Assembly: GCF_003711515.1 (NCBI RefSeq)
Contig: NW_021167079.1
Span: 7,470,048-7,534,047, forward strand
Length of the DNA stretch: 64,000 nt
From: Sodiomyces alkalinus F11
Lineage: Eukaryota > Ascomycota > Sordariomycetes > Glomerellales > Plectosphaerellaceae
Reading direction: 5' to 3'
In this document: piece after piece, positions 47,751-59,197 of the stretch
Layout of the letters: each line of letters begins with the position of its first letter
How positions within the stretch are numbered: the stretch's first letter is position 1
Made by a program: the position numbers and the translations under genes
The notes under the pieces: model-generated
What the model was told of the DNA's origin: nothing
Database searches by the model: none
Seen by the model: the letters and a program-made list of their open reading frames with translations, nothing else

Positions 47751-48967
47751 TGGCGACAGCGAAGTTCGCCATGCGAGGATTTTGTGTTGAAGCCAGTGAC
47801 TACGCGCAGGAAGAATAGACGGCTGATAGAATCAATTCGGTAGCTTGTGGTTGTTATGTTGTTTCCGAGAAGATGAAGTCAAGTTTGGGGGGCGCAATGT
47901 GAAAGTGAAGCCGTAGGTTGCTGTCGGAACAAGTTGCAACAAAAGGTGATTGGTGTTCTTAGTGTTTGTCGGTGTGCCGTTATCGCCTTGCCTCGTACCG
48001 GTACGGATACGGGAATTAGGTACCTGACTGTACCGATACTGTGTACGCGAAGAGTACCACAGTACTTCAGGAAGATGTTTAGGGCGGCGGGCTTAACAAC
48101 CAGTTTGGTCCAAGATCCACAAACATTTATCCCAGCAGAAAAGTAAGGTAACGTAAATAGGCCCGGGTCTTCTTGTTACGTGCTTGGGTGTTCGTAACAT
48201 GTCCGTCCCTCTAAAGTCAAGCGGGTTTTGGCGACAGAACACAGCGGCCATCTAAAGGAATGCCCCGAATCACAATGTCTCAGTACTCCGTACCGTGCTC
48301 GGTACTTTTCGTTTCCTGACCACAGTAAGAGAACAGATCCAACACAGGGCTTATACCGCAGTTAGAAACGCCCTATATCTCAATGGCCTAAAGTACCTAG
48401 ACGTCGATCAATATTGTGTACCTATGCCGACCGCCTTTTTCATCAAGGCCCCTACAAATACCACTTCGTAGGTCCAAGATCTGCTGAACAACCTTGTAAA
48501 GAATCTCTTGCTTACCTACGTATAAGGAAAATCAGGCGCCAAGTGGTTATCTCCATGGCTCCGTGCTCCGTATCCGTACAAGTCCTGTTGAAATGATGGC
48601 AAAGTGGGAATGGCATCGAGACGCATATGCAGGACGAGTCAACGACTGCATGGTCCTACGACATAATCCATCGGTCTTTGCAGAGTCAAACGTAAATACG
48701 TCCCGCCGTCCTTGCATATTTATGAATCACGTAATTCTACTATTTTTTAGCGGGGGAACTTACGAATTATTAATGTGTGATGCTTCCTTCGCCTTGAATG
48801 TTATGCTTTTCCGGGGTTGTAAAGAACCAACGCCCACGTGCAAGGTATCTATATTCTATCTCTATCTCACGGTCGACCCCTATGCTCGTTAACCCATTCT
48901 TCTCTGCTTCTTCCTCGTCCATTATTCCAGTTTCAGAATTTATCTATCTCTGAGCCACCTCGTCAAA
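47751..48967. other. Intergenic region of about 1.2 kb
   Basis: Divergent spacer between the TAPT1-type and dienelactone hydrolase genes. It contains TACTCCGTA at 48284-48292 and several GGTAC-type words (GTACCGGTACGG and GTACCTGACTGTACCG around 47990-48040), but no supported gene. Confidence 0.5.
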
Positions 48968-49935
48968 ATGGCATCTTATCCTCCCGGCCAGTGCTGTATC
49001 CAGGGGTTCAGACACGAGTAAGCATAATCTTTCCTCCCCCTAACCGTTACCCCTCCCATGCCACATGCCACATCTCCTCACTCGTACACTGGTCTTCTTC
49101 GCACACTTCTTCATGAACTACTACTTTGTGAAAAAAAAAGGTGCCGGCTAGCAAGAACTATTGCTGACATCGCAACCCCCCAACTTCCAACTTTCCAAGA
49201 GGCGAGGCAACCGGCCAAATCATCACCTTCGGCCCTGAAAATGTGCAGGCCTACGTCGCCACCGCAGCACCTGACAAGGTCCGCAATGGGTCCGGCATCC
49301 TCTTCGTCCCTGACATTTTTGGGCTCTGGCAAAACACCAAGCTAGTAGCCGACCAGTTCGCCGCCGAGGGCTACACCACCTTCGTCGTCGACGTCTTCAA
49401 GGGTGACCCGCTCCCCTACCCGCCCCCAATGGACTTGAATTTCCGCAAGTGGATCGAGGAGGGTGACGACGGTAAACCCCCGCATAACTCCGCTGTCATC
49501 GACCCCATCATCCTTGATGCTGTCCGCGCCCTGAAGGAACGTTACGGCGTGACCAAGGTCGGCGCCGTGGGTTACTGCTTCGGAGCCAAGTATGTCGTGC
49601 GCCACTTGAACAAGACGTCTGGTATCGACTCGGGATTCTTTGCCCACCCCAGCTTCGTCACTCAGGACGAGCTCGCCGGTGTCCAAGGCCCCTTGTCCAT
49701 CGCCGCCGCTGAAGTCGACCAGCAGTTCCCCCCTGACCTGCGTCACTTGTCGGAAGAGATCCTCCAGAAGATTGGTCTGCCTTACCAAATCAACCTCTAT
49801 TCCGGCGTCAGCCACGGATTTGCTATTCGCGCGGATATTTCTCAGCCCCAGCAGAAATGGGCCAAGGAGCAGGCTCATGCCCAGGCCGTTGCTTGGTTTG
49901 ACCACACATTACAGCTGAGTTCCGAGAAGCTGTGA
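48968..49935 (+). CDS. Dienelactone hydrolase family protein
   Basis: Two exons, 48968-49017 and 49200-49935, 261 residues. The join gives MASYPPGQCCIQGFRHEGEA then TGQ, the usual start of fungal dienelactone hydrolases. The alpha/beta-hydrolase triad is visible: nucleophile Cys in GAVGYCFGAKY, Asp in AAAEVDQQFP and His in YSGVSHGFA. The oxyanion-side block FVPDIFGLW and the SerAla/Glu features also fit. The bacterial prototype hydrolyses dienelactone to maleylacetate in chloroaromatic breakdown; fungal members have broad or unknown ester substrates. There is no secretion signal, so a cytosolic location is likely. No catabolic partner genes are adjacent. Confidence 0.92.
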
Positions 49936-50238
49936 TGACTTTACCACTGCTGTGTTCATGCAGGCGGGCGGTGTACCTACCATGGACTTATGAAGGCGTG
50001 CATTGCCCGTACTCTCCTCCGCAGCATTTTGCAAGCAGCATGATATATGTCAGACTCGGACGAACATGTACTGCAGAAACCAATTAAATTAGGTCCATTC
50101 ACCTTGATTCCCGCGAGCTATTGTTGTTGCGGAATAAGTAGTGGTACAGGTCATACAGTCGTCCTCCCGGGCTTTGCTCCACGTGAATGCATGCGAGTAA
50201 GGGACCTGACGCTCCCCAGCGTCATCCATTACTTAAAA
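49936..50238. other. Convergent 3' intergenic region
   Basis: 303 bases between two convergent stop codons. Nothing recognised. Confidence 0.5.
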
Positions 50239-51701
50239 TCAAGCCGACTTTGGGTTCCAATCCTGCTTGATAAATCCCGCACACCTCTCAGCAACAAGGA
50301 ACGTCGGCGCAACCGTATGGGCACTCGTCAACGCCGGAAACACGCTGGCATCCGCCACCCGCAGGTTCTGGAACCCATGAACCCGGAGATCCTGCCCGAC
50401 CACGCCGCCGTCCGCCTCCTCGGCCATGCGACACGAAGACGTCACATGCAGCGACGCATTGAGGAACTTCCGAATGTAGGCGTCGATATCCTCGTCGCTC
50501 ACATCTCCCCAGCTGCCTTCCGTGCTTCCCCTCTTCATCCCCGGTGCGTTGAACCAGGGCATGGTGGATGGATACCCCTTCGTACGAACTCGCTCGAAGA
50601 GGCGGATGCCAAACCGGGCCGCCTTGCGGGCCACGGCCCAGTCGCGGGGGTCGGTGATAAGTGGGTGGTATAGCTTGGGAAGCGCAAGCGGGTCGTCCGA
50701 CGCCAGGGCAATGCGGCCCCGAGAAAAGGGCCGCGCGAGAGTCGCGAAAAGACCGCTGTAGCCGCGACTCCAGGAGTAGTCGTGGCTGAAAGGAGCGGCG
50801 ATGATCATATACTCGATGTCCGGGATGTTCTCCACGCGTGATGCGTCCAGGTTGTCGTGCTGGATTTCTCCTCCTTTGTCGTTGGTACGGACGGCGCGGG
50901 TCTGCACCTGCATGGTGGCATCGTCGATCGCATCGGAACGAACCCAAATGCACTGTTTCGTCGGTGTCGAGGCGAGCAATCCCGTCTTGAAGAGGAGGAA
51001 AAGAAGCAGGTGCCATAGGAAGACCCACGGCTTCACGAGCTGAGTGTACGAGTCGGAAGGTTTGACTTCGCAGGAGAGACCAAAAGCGACGTGGTCGCTG
51101 AGGTTCGCACCCACACCGGGCAGGTCGTGGATAACTGGAATGTTGTGGGCTTCGAGCTCTTCCTTGGGTCCGATGCCACTACGCGCATTTGGATAACCCA
51201 TCAGTCAAGATTGTCTCTTCACCGAACGAGGGAGACGGCTTATGAGGAAACGGGAGGAGGACTGGCTTCAAAACATACCTTAGCATGAGCAGCTGGGGGG
51301 TGAACAAAGCGCCGCAGCATACAACGACTTCTCTCTTGGCCTTGACGAGGTATTCGCGCGCGGTCCCCTTGGACTCGACATCGACAATCCGCACCCCGGT
51401 CACTCGAGAGGTGTCTTGATCGATGACAAGCCTAGTGGCTGCCACACCGGTGCAGACGAAGAGTCGGCCCCGACGCTCCCGGGCCAGAGAGGTGGGCAGG
51501 TATGCATCCATGGCGGAGAGGCGGTGGCCGTCTCGAGTGACCATAAGGTCGATATTGAAGATGCCCATGGCAGGGGCCTGCGGGTCGTTTCCGTCTGTCT
51601 GAGCAGGTATGCCCAGGTCCTCTGCGGCTCCGGCCCAGCTGTCGTCGCAGGAGGGGGTGGATAGGACGAATACATCAGCCATCACCGCCAAACCGTTTGC
51701 G

Positions 51702-51734
<33 letters not shown>

Positions 51735-52474
51735 CTGAGGATGAAGGAAGACGGGGTGGCATGTATGTGAGGAACTCACTACTTGTCTGTCTCGAAGCTG
51801 GACGGTATCTGATGCACTAGCAAAGATCCTAACGAGAGCGAAAGTCAGCGGGGGTCGTCGTGAATTATGGGGCACCAAAGAAATCAGAGTTGTACCGTCA
51901 CGGCCGCGATGGTCGGCTGCTGGATAGCAAGCCGACGCGTCCTCCATCTTGCGGAACCACGGCTCGCAGTGTTGCCAGGACCATTGATCGTTGCCTAGCT
52001 CAGCCCAGTGGTCGTAGTTGGCAGGGGCCCCGCGGGTGAGCAGAAGGGAGTTGACGCGGGATGCTCCGCCGAGAGCACGAGAGGTGTAGGAGACGAGAGG
52101 TTCACCGGCCCATCGCTCGTCGGGTTCGGATGTCAGAGCTGTCACCTGAGGGGCGTCTTTTTGCATGGCCTGGTTTATCAAGGGAATGCGGGAGAACCAG
52201 GTATCCTCGACGGTGCCGCGGCAGAGAAGAAGCACGCGAACGGTCGGGTCCTCAGTGAGACGGGCGGCAAGTACACAGCCGGCGGTGCCGCCTGGGAAAA
52301 GCCATTAGCAGGTCACGAAATAGAGGGGAAAAAAGAAAAAAAAAAAGGGAAAAAAAAAGAGGGAAGGAGAGAAAGAGAGCCACACATACCACCCACGATG
52401 ATGTAGTCAAAGGTTTGATCCTCGACATCCCTGGCCTTCCGTTCCGGGTAGTTTGATGAGAAAGGCCAGACCAT
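50239..52474 (-). CDS. GMC-family FAD-dependent oxidoreductase
   Basis: Exons 52390-52474, 51896-52291, 51783-51828, about 51279-51734 and 50239-51178. The first join completes the FAD-binding motif YIIVGGGTAGCVLAARL. GMC signature 1 is LGGASRVNSLLLTRG then NYDHW; signature 2 is GALFTPQLLMLRSGIGP. The C-terminus has the catalytic-type His in SLHVTSSCRM and the second in SAHTVAPTFLVAERCA. Without a signal peptide it is probably intracellular, acting on an alcohol or aryl-alcohol type substrate that cannot be named. The fourth exon starts next to or within a 31-base poly(T) run (see the repeat entry), so its 5' border is uncertain and the gene may be impaired. An in-frame Met 9 codons upstream (52501) is possible. 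Confidence 0.85.
51702..51732 (-). repeat. 31-base poly(A)/poly(T) tract at a splice junction
   Basis: 31 consecutive A on the plus strand, T on the coding strand of the GMC gene. The only phase-compatible AG acceptor nearby (51735-51736) lies upstream of the tract, which would put about ten Phe codons into the protein. Confidence 0.9.
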
Positions 52475-54099
52475 GGTGAGAGGATGAGGCGCGTCGATCA
52501 CTCCTTCGCTAATCGCCAGGATTCAGGAAGGTTGATGGAACGTCAATTGAGACGGGGAGTTGCGAGTAGAGTCGTAAAACAGTCGCCCGCCTCGTCTCTC
52601 TCTAATGCCGGCTCTCTAAGATACAGTCGCGATTCTGCTCACTGCGAATTTATGAGCAAGACCGCACGCGAGAAAACGAGGGATGAGGGATGAAGGGTGA
52701 AAGATGAAGAATGAAGTTGTACCTAGGTAGTCCTAAGTCGCCAGGAGTAGACATCTTGGCCCAGGACCGTATCCACATAGAGGCAGGTACCACCCTAAGG
52801 GCTCGGCTCCTTCCGAAACTCAAACCATCAAATCGGACCAGACATATTAATAAGTCCCGGGAAGTCTACGAAGTAGAAGATTATTATCTTTTAATTCTAA
52901 TTCTACATTTTCGTTGTTTATTCTCCTTTCTTCTTTGTTATTCCTTTTTATTCTTCTTATCTTTGAAGGTTTCTTAAGAACATTAGACGTGGAAGTTTAG
53001 TGTAAGTGCTGTGATGTCGCCTGCTTGGCATTGCCGTTGGCGTAATACCGGGGCCCATGACAGACAGTCCTGTGGACAGCGAGGACAGCGAGGACAGCGA
53101 GGACAGCGAGCTCCCCGAAGAAACTCTTACCGCGCAGACGATACGTCGCAGTACCTACCTGCCTACCTGCATCATACAGAGGGTTATTTTTGTCATGGTT
53201 CACATCGCCTTGCCCCAAAACCTTTGCCGCGGAGTTCCATGATCATGGGTGGAACCGTCCTCACGAGAGCCAGACCAGAGAACTCACCAGTCGCAATACG
53301 GGCGGGCCAGAGGGCGAGCCAGAAAGCAGGACGACCTTCGGCTGCGCAAAAGTGGAGCGAGACACGGTGAACAATGTACGGTGCCTTGTTATATGGACCA
53401 ATAGTAGCTTTTCCCGTTGCTTTTTCCGTTTCTTTTTGCCGTTTTGCATTTTTAACCTTCCTCCCGCCTTACCTAAGCCCTATCGCAACTTTCGATAGCG
53501 GCTCCTTATATCATAGGACGAATTACGAAAGCACTCCGTACGAAGTGACAATAGTACCCCAGCATCCCGCACAGGCCTCCAGGCGGTCCTGGGGAGTGAA
53601 TAGGAATAATTTCAGGGGCAGGGAACGTTGAAACTTTTGAGGGTTGACGCTGCAAGGCGACAGCTTCATTAAGCTTCGTCCCTGCATTGTAATTTGTTGT
53701 CAGTAGACGAGCGTCCCAGTCTGACCAGCCACCGATCCTTCTTCCCCACCATGCACCATGCACCATGGCCCTCGTCAAAGATGTGCAAATGTCGATTCTT
53801 CCTTAATCCTCCCCGAGTCCCTTGTCCTCGTCCTCCTCGTCCTCCTCGTCCTCCCCGTCCCCGTCGTCGAAAAAGAAACCGACTTTCCTGCCTGCATATA
53901 GACTGCTCGTGTCTTGTCCTCAAAGCGACCGGCGTTTCTGTCCTCATTTCACCTCCTTGCCCCGAGCAACAACGCGCCTTGTCCTCCATACACTCTGACA
54001 GTGTCTCGACCCCCCCATCCTCAACCCTCGCCTGCGCCACGTTCACGGACCAGAGTCCTGACCAACAAATCTTCATCCCGTTGCCCGACCTATTGAATA
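52475..54099. other. Intergenic region of about 1.6 kb
   Basis: Divergent spacer. Contains TACCTAGGTA at 52730-52739, a (GACAGCGAG)4 repeat at 53075-53110 and a (CGTCCTCCT)n repeat at about 53828-53860, the latter in the leader of the modin-like gene. ORFs here are low-complexity and not supported. Confidence 0.5.
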
Positions 54100-56374
54100 A
54101 TGGACGAAGAGACGCTGGCAAACCTTCTTGAAGATGTCATCGAAAGAGTCGCCGACGACACGAGCGAATTGGTCGTCGCTGTCGCCGCCCTGATTATCTC
54201 CGTCGTTGCCCTCCTTGCCGCCGTCCTTCAACTTGCCCAGCAGTACTACGCCTCCGCCACCGGCTACGCCCACTGCGACTCCAAGGTCATCGGGAAGTGG
54301 TCCAAATCCAAACTGCGCGTCTTTCGCCCCTACGAGTTCCGTTTCGAAGTCCAGTACGAGGCTCCCGTCATTTTCCTCTGCCGCCCCGATAACAAGAGGG
54401 GTCCCCTCAAGAACAATCCGCTCCTGTTTCTCAACGGCACCCCGCAGAGCGAGAAGGATACCTGGTCACAGCTAGAAGAGGATGATTCCGGGTCCACGGA
54501 CGAGAAGAAGATGGAGGACAAAGCCGTCCACACCGCCGACAACGAGTTGGCTACCTGGGTCATCCTTCTCAGCGCCATCCAGCGCATGGAACGCGACTCG
54601 AGGGCATGGCAGCGTAAGCGCCTTCTCCCCGCTCAGCCGCCCCGTTCCGACGACCCCTCGGCCTTGCTCAAACCGGGCCGGCCAGACGACAAGTCTGTCG
54701 AGGACAAACACTCCCTCATCGTGGCGCTGCAGAAGAAGAGGAAGAGCTGGGACACCATGCCCGACGGCGTGAAGAAGCCCTATGCCACTACCACCTGGTG
54801 CCACATGGTCGAGATGGCTGCCATCCTCGGCATCTACTGGACCGAGTTTGACCGTTCCCGCGAGCGCTATCGCGCCGAGGGCAACGGTTATCTGCTCACC
54901 GGAGAGCAGGTCACCGACCTCGGCATCATGTTCACCTTCCAGGTCTACGGGAAGAGCAAGTTCGAGGAGAACCGCATCATCCCTGTCGAGGAAGTCAAAG
55001 ATCTGTGCTTCGGCGCTGTGCCCACCATCTATCGTTCGCCGCACAAGGTCGACAGGCGCCGCCTCGGATTCGACGACGACCAGCAGGATCTCAGCATGTT
55101 GAACATGGCCAGCCGGGCCGAAATCGCCGAGACCCTGAGTCTCATCGGCTGCAACACAAAGACCGTCAACTACTTTGCCATGGACGACACTTCGAACTGC
55201 CGCGTTACACACCTGTTCCCTCGTGAGTTTAGTTTTCCTTCCTCTTTTTGACCCCTTTCATAACATGGACCTCCTTCCTTCGCATGCTCACACTCGCCTG
55301 TGGGGGAGCATAGTTCCGTTTGAGATTATCGGCATGTCATCTCGCACCCTGCACATCGAACACAGCTTGTTCCGCCTGCTTCCCAACCCGACCATCTTTC
55401 AGTGGAAAATGAAGAACTTCCCCCTGAGGAAGGTTCTCAAAGGTTACATGGCCCAAGTCGAGAAGAAAGACGTCCTTTTGAACAAGGATTCCTCCGCCAT
55501 GAGGACCATCCGCTACCACGGCAGGACAATCCAGCGCGAGCTCAAGAAAGGGGGCGCCAGTGCCAGCTCGAGCGTCGTTGTCCTGGATTTTCTCCATACG
55601 GCCCTCAACGACACCGACGAGATCCTCACCGGGAAAAGACAACAAGACCGTCCTCACCTGCCTCGGGAGACATCCGTCCTCAGCGCCGGCCCAGTCAAGA
55701 GGCCTGAAACCGTCAAAGTCACCGCCGCCTCTGCCACCGCCACCGCCACCGCCACCGCCACCGGGACGAACAACACGCCAAGCACCTCAGAGACGGAAGA
55801 GGAAATGATCCGAAGGCAGAAGGTCCAGGATGTCCTTCGCAGTCACATCCAAGAGGTCCTCTCCGCCCTCAACCAGAAGTCCTTCGAAATGGAGACTCCC
55901 GACTCTCCCAATACCACCATGCTCACCATTCCTGTCAGCATCGCCCCATCATCGCCTTTCGAGGCCATTGACTCCGCAGCACCAGAGGAACGGCCAGACA
56001 AGCTGATGGAGATCTACTTCGACTACGTGCGGGGTCGCGTCATTGGAAGTGCGACGCAGGCAACGAAGCGGCGCGAGTCGAACGCGGGCGCGTCCCAAGC
56101 CCCTCCACCTGCGTTGGGCATTCGGAGACGAGCGACCGACCGGAGTATGGTTGCGCCCGACTCGGACTCGGATTCTGAGGACCCAGAGGAGTTGGAGGAT
56201 GACCTCGACGAGCTATGGCGTCTCTCAACGGACCAGATCTCGCACGAGGACATCTGGTGTACGCTTGTGTTCCGAATGATTTGCTGGCTCATGTTGCACG
56301 AGTTTCACCCCAAGGACGTGCAAATCACGAAGACCGAGCTGCGAGGTAGCCGGCTACCCGTCTACATTGCTTGA
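54100..56374 (+). CDS. Modin-like conserved fungal membrane protein
   Basis: Two exons, 54100-55222 and 55314-56374, 727 residues. Near the N-terminus is one strong membrane helix (LVVAVAALIISVVALLAAVL, about residues 24-43), followed by QLAQQYYASATGYAHCDSKV, then RPYEFRFEVQYEAPVIFLCR, and a conserved WCHMVEMAAILGIYWTEFDR block. Rich in charged linkers, with an Ala-Thr run (55737-55767) and an acidic DSDSDSEDPEELEDDLDE stretch near the end. This pattern resembles proteins annotated as modin in Sordariomycetes, named after a Podospora anserina mod gene; that link is from memory and only moderately sure. No enzymatic motif is seen. A membrane-anchored regulatory role would be a guess. Confidence 0.7.
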
Positions 56375-56533
56375 AATAGTAAGGTCTCGAGGGTGGCAGG
56401 GTCTGAGGAAAGACACGGAGCTCGTCGGTAACACACACTTTAGAAACATGAACAAATACCTCAAACGCCCCAAACGCCCCATACACCCCCAATACCCGTT
56501 GCAAATATGCATTCTTTTCTCTCCAATTACTGC

Positions 56534-57109
56534 CTACAACCAACGACCAACTCGGGCACGCTCATAGGCAGCTTCGGAATAATCACTCCATGACTCCCTT
56601 AAGTTCGGTGGTACGGCAGAAATCTTCCGCCCTGTGAAGATCACTCCCCGACCAATGTCACTCATGTTGGCCTCTCCGGTGAAGCTCGAGAGATCCCGTC
56701 CACTGAACTTCATCGTCCCTTTCTCTGCCGTTGGATGGATCTCCCCTGTGCCAGTATCGCTGGATTTCAGGCGCAGGAAATATTTTGCCGGCTTGTTAGC
56801 CCCGGCTGCCTTTGGCTTTTTGGGAGGTCGTCCGCGAGGTCGTCCGCTGGTGGCCTTTGCCTTGCTGGCAGTCGTCCTCCTTTTGGAGCCCACGGAAGGT
56901 TTCTCATCTGACCACTCGTCTTGGCCATCGTCTTCTTGGTCATCGTCCTCCTCATTATCGGTATCATCGTCGTCATGCTCTTGCTCTGCACAGAATTGGT
57001 CGAGGGTGGTTTCATCGGAGCCCAGCATCATCATTCCCTCGATGACGCCGAAATCGAAGGTGGCTTGGTATATGCGGGCCGTGGCGGTTGCGTGGATAGC
57101 CAATGTCAT
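56534..57109 (-). CDS. AT-hook-containing protein of unknown function
   Basis: 191 residues from the ATG at 57109. It has an acidic region (EHDDDDTDNEEDDDQEDD), a basic AT-hook-like segment (SGRPRGRPPKKPKA) and a C-terminal part with TGEIHPTAEKGTMKFSG and DIGRGVIFTGRKISAVPP. The same frame stays open upstream of the ATG to about 57180 (KGCSYEGIERGRARLGPPDL), running into the 3' end of the SRR1-domain ORF, and this upstream piece reads like real protein. The annotated start may therefore be too short, or this is the remaining 3' part of a longer gene. Nuclear, DNA-binding localisation is inferred from the AT-hook. Confidence 0.6.
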   Translation of the reverse strand: MTLAIHATATARIYQATFDFGVIEGMMMLGSDETTLDQFCAEQEHDDDDTDNEEDDDQEDDGQDEWSDEKPSVGSKRRTTASKAKATSGRPRGRPPKKPKAAGANKPAKYFLRLKSSDTGTGEIHPTAEKGTMKFSGRDLSSFTGEANMSDIGRGVIFTGRKISAVPPNLRESWSDYSEAAYERARVGRWL

Positions 57110-57182
57110 GTCCTTAGCCAGATCGGGCGGCCCGAGACGTGCTCGGCCCCGCTCAATGCCCTCATACGAACATCCCTTAGAC

Positions 57183-57932
57183 TCAGACCACCTTAACCAC
57201 CTTGGTGTACAGCGCCATGGGAAACGAAGCGTCCTCCTCCACCCAGAACCCCCCTGCCCCTATCGCCCGTCGCCTATAGCCATAGCCTCTCAGCCGTTTC
57301 GTCAGCATCTCCACGTCCCGGAACTCTTCCGTCTGCTTGTCCCACTTGCGCCGCAGCCCGTCAAAATCATCACTCATCAACACCGGCATCGCGTCCTCCA
57401 GCCCTCCCTTCACCCCATCACCGCCCCCGGCCCCCTGCGTCGACGAAGCCAATAGCGCCTTGTATGCCATGAGCGGCAGGTGCGGCGTGTACACCAGCGT
57501 CTCGTCGTCGATCACGTCGCCCGCCTCGCCGAGCTGGTACGGCGACGGCGTGTGCAGCACCTTGAATCCCATGTTCTGTAGGAACGCCTCGTCTGTGCGG
57601 TCGAACATTGGATCCTGCACGTACAGCGACACGGACGCCTCCTTGGGCTCCGACGTCGACGTGATGAATAACGCGAGGGCGACGAAGAGGACGAGCTGCT
57701 TGATGCGTCGGCCCTGGTCGCGTGAGGTGCCGAGGCTGCCGAGCCCGAGGAGCACGAGCTTGCTGATGCGCGGTCGGCGCTTCCGGTCCAGGGCCGTGGC
57801 TATCGACCTGGAAAGGTTCGATTGCAGGTAGAAGCTGCAGGTTTCGTCGTAGAGGGCTTCGAGGCGCTTGATCTGCTTTGTCGCCTTGCCGCCTGATGTC
57901 TTGTTGCCCTTAGTGATGTTGTGACTTGGCAA
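57183..57932 (-). CDS. SRR1-like domain protein, start unresolved
   Basis: 249 residues counted from a TTG; there is no in-frame ATG at the 5' end, and the nearby ATG at about 57980 is in another frame. Seen blocks are RPRISKLVLLGLGSLG, RRIKQLVLFVALALF, ASVSLYVQDPMFDRTDEAFL and GFKVLHTPSPYQLG. They match the SRR1-like domain pattern of a Gly-rich strand, then QDP-x-[FY] and a switch to a hydrophobic strand. Named for a plant light-signalling gene, the domain is widespread in fungi, where its role is unknown. An unseen 5' exon, an indel or decay near the chromosome end could explain the missing start. Its stop lies less than 10 bases from the upstream extension of the next gene. Confidence 0.7.
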   Translation of the reverse strand: MPSHNITKGNKTSGGKATKQIKRLEALYDETCSFYLQSNLSRSIATALDRKRRPRISKLVLLGLGSLGTSRDQGRRIKQLVLFVALALFITSTSEPKEASVSLYVQDPMFDRTDEAFLQNMGFKVLHTPSPYQLGEAGDVIDDETLVYTPHLPLMAYKALLASSTQGAGGGDGVKGGLEDAMPVLMSDDFDGLRRKWDKQTEEFRDVEMLTKRLRGYGYRRRAIGAGGFWVEEDASFPMALYTKVVKVV

Positions 57933-59197
57933 GGCAAACGAGTCCGAAAAGGACTGGGCCTGTATGCTTATGTGCGGACATGATGACTTGGCTGTTGCTA
58001 AAAATGCAAAAAATGACTGAACTCGCTGGATATGAATATGCTATGCTGATCGAAGCTCACAATGTCAAGTAGTTGTCTCTTCACTCATCCAAGACCAGGA
58101 TATAGCATGCTGGGACACACTCTCTTTTATCTAAATCTCATCCGACGTTGCAATTACCGTGCCGTATTCCACCGGAAAGGTCGCTTAAGAGGATGACATC
58201 CCCTGTCGCAGCTCGATTTCTAAGCTTCCCACTTCCGGCGTGAGTCAGCCGGCATAATCCCCCCTACCTTGTCTGACTTGCTTGTGTCTGCGCTGAATAA
58301 TGTGCACTGACCCATGGAGCAACGCGCATGTTATGAGAATGATGGCTAGAGGCTGTAATGTCCGTTCGTTCCTGTCGCGAGGCAAGAAGATACTTGACCG
58401 GCGATGATAGCATCCAAAACCAGATTGCCTTGATGAATAAAGTATTCATTGGCAAGAGGGCGGCGGTGTGTCTCCTGCCGAAAGTGCAAACCGGATGACT
58501 AACACGTCACCATTTCACGTAGTAACTCGAGCGCTGAGTCTCCCGGGGTCCTTTGGCGAGATCGGCCGCTATCTCGACCACCTCCTGCGGGGCTTGACTC
58601 TGAGCACCCCGAGGGCCATTCTCCGAAGTATCGGCCCGAGTCCTGAGACGGCAGACGATTTCTTTCGTGGCCAGATTGCCGCCGTCCTCCGTGGCATGGA
58701 CGAGCTTAGTTGCTTGCCTACGGGTGGCTGTGTCTCCTGGATGCCACCGGCTGATTGCAGTGCTTGCTTGCAACTTGCGGGCTCTCGGCGTGATATCCGA
58801 GGATGCCGTCGAGATATGACAAGGGGAATGCACATGACGAGCTGGATGCTGACGATCTGGATGCTAATCTACCTGGTTCATCCCATGTGCCGGCGGCCGA
58901 GCCGTCGGTCTCTCTGTCCGTCCCCCATACCCCGAGACAGCTGAAGTGAGCAAGGAGAGAAACGACCGAGAGCATGAACGGCCGCGGATGTCAGTCTCAC
59001 GTGAGCAAGGTCCAAGTAAGGCCCCAGTAATTTAATGGGCATCCATGCGCCCGTCGGGCTCGCATCCACCCTTGCCCATGCTTGCCGGCTTTTTTCTACG
59101 GCCGAAATCGCGAGGGCCCCGAGGCGGAGTCTTGGTATGATGACTCCTGAATCGACTTACTCCGGCTCGGCCGCCGAGTCAGACCGTCCGGTGATCA
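57933..59197. other. Sparse region of about 1.3 kb
   Basis: An ORF at 58468-58944 (plus) has no recognisable features. The composition is still balanced (not RIP-like). Nothing else was recognised. Confidence 0.45.

Noticed and set aside
46687..47790. Long antisense ORF opposite the TAPT1-type gene
   Set aside because: Shadow of the Ser/Pro-rich N-terminus on the other strand; Gly/Arg-rich with no protein signature.
53694..54131. ORF upstream of the modin-like gene
   Set aside because: Made mostly of the CGTCCTCCT repeat and leader sequence; it overlaps the true start codon.
54472..55212. ORF antisense to the modin-like gene
   Set aside because: Caused by codon bias of the real gene; no supporting features.
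58468..58944. 158-codon ORF on the plus strand
   Set aside because: No recognisable motif, and a C-terminus rich in Met/Arg/Trp typical of random frames. Could be reconsidered with RNA-seq.
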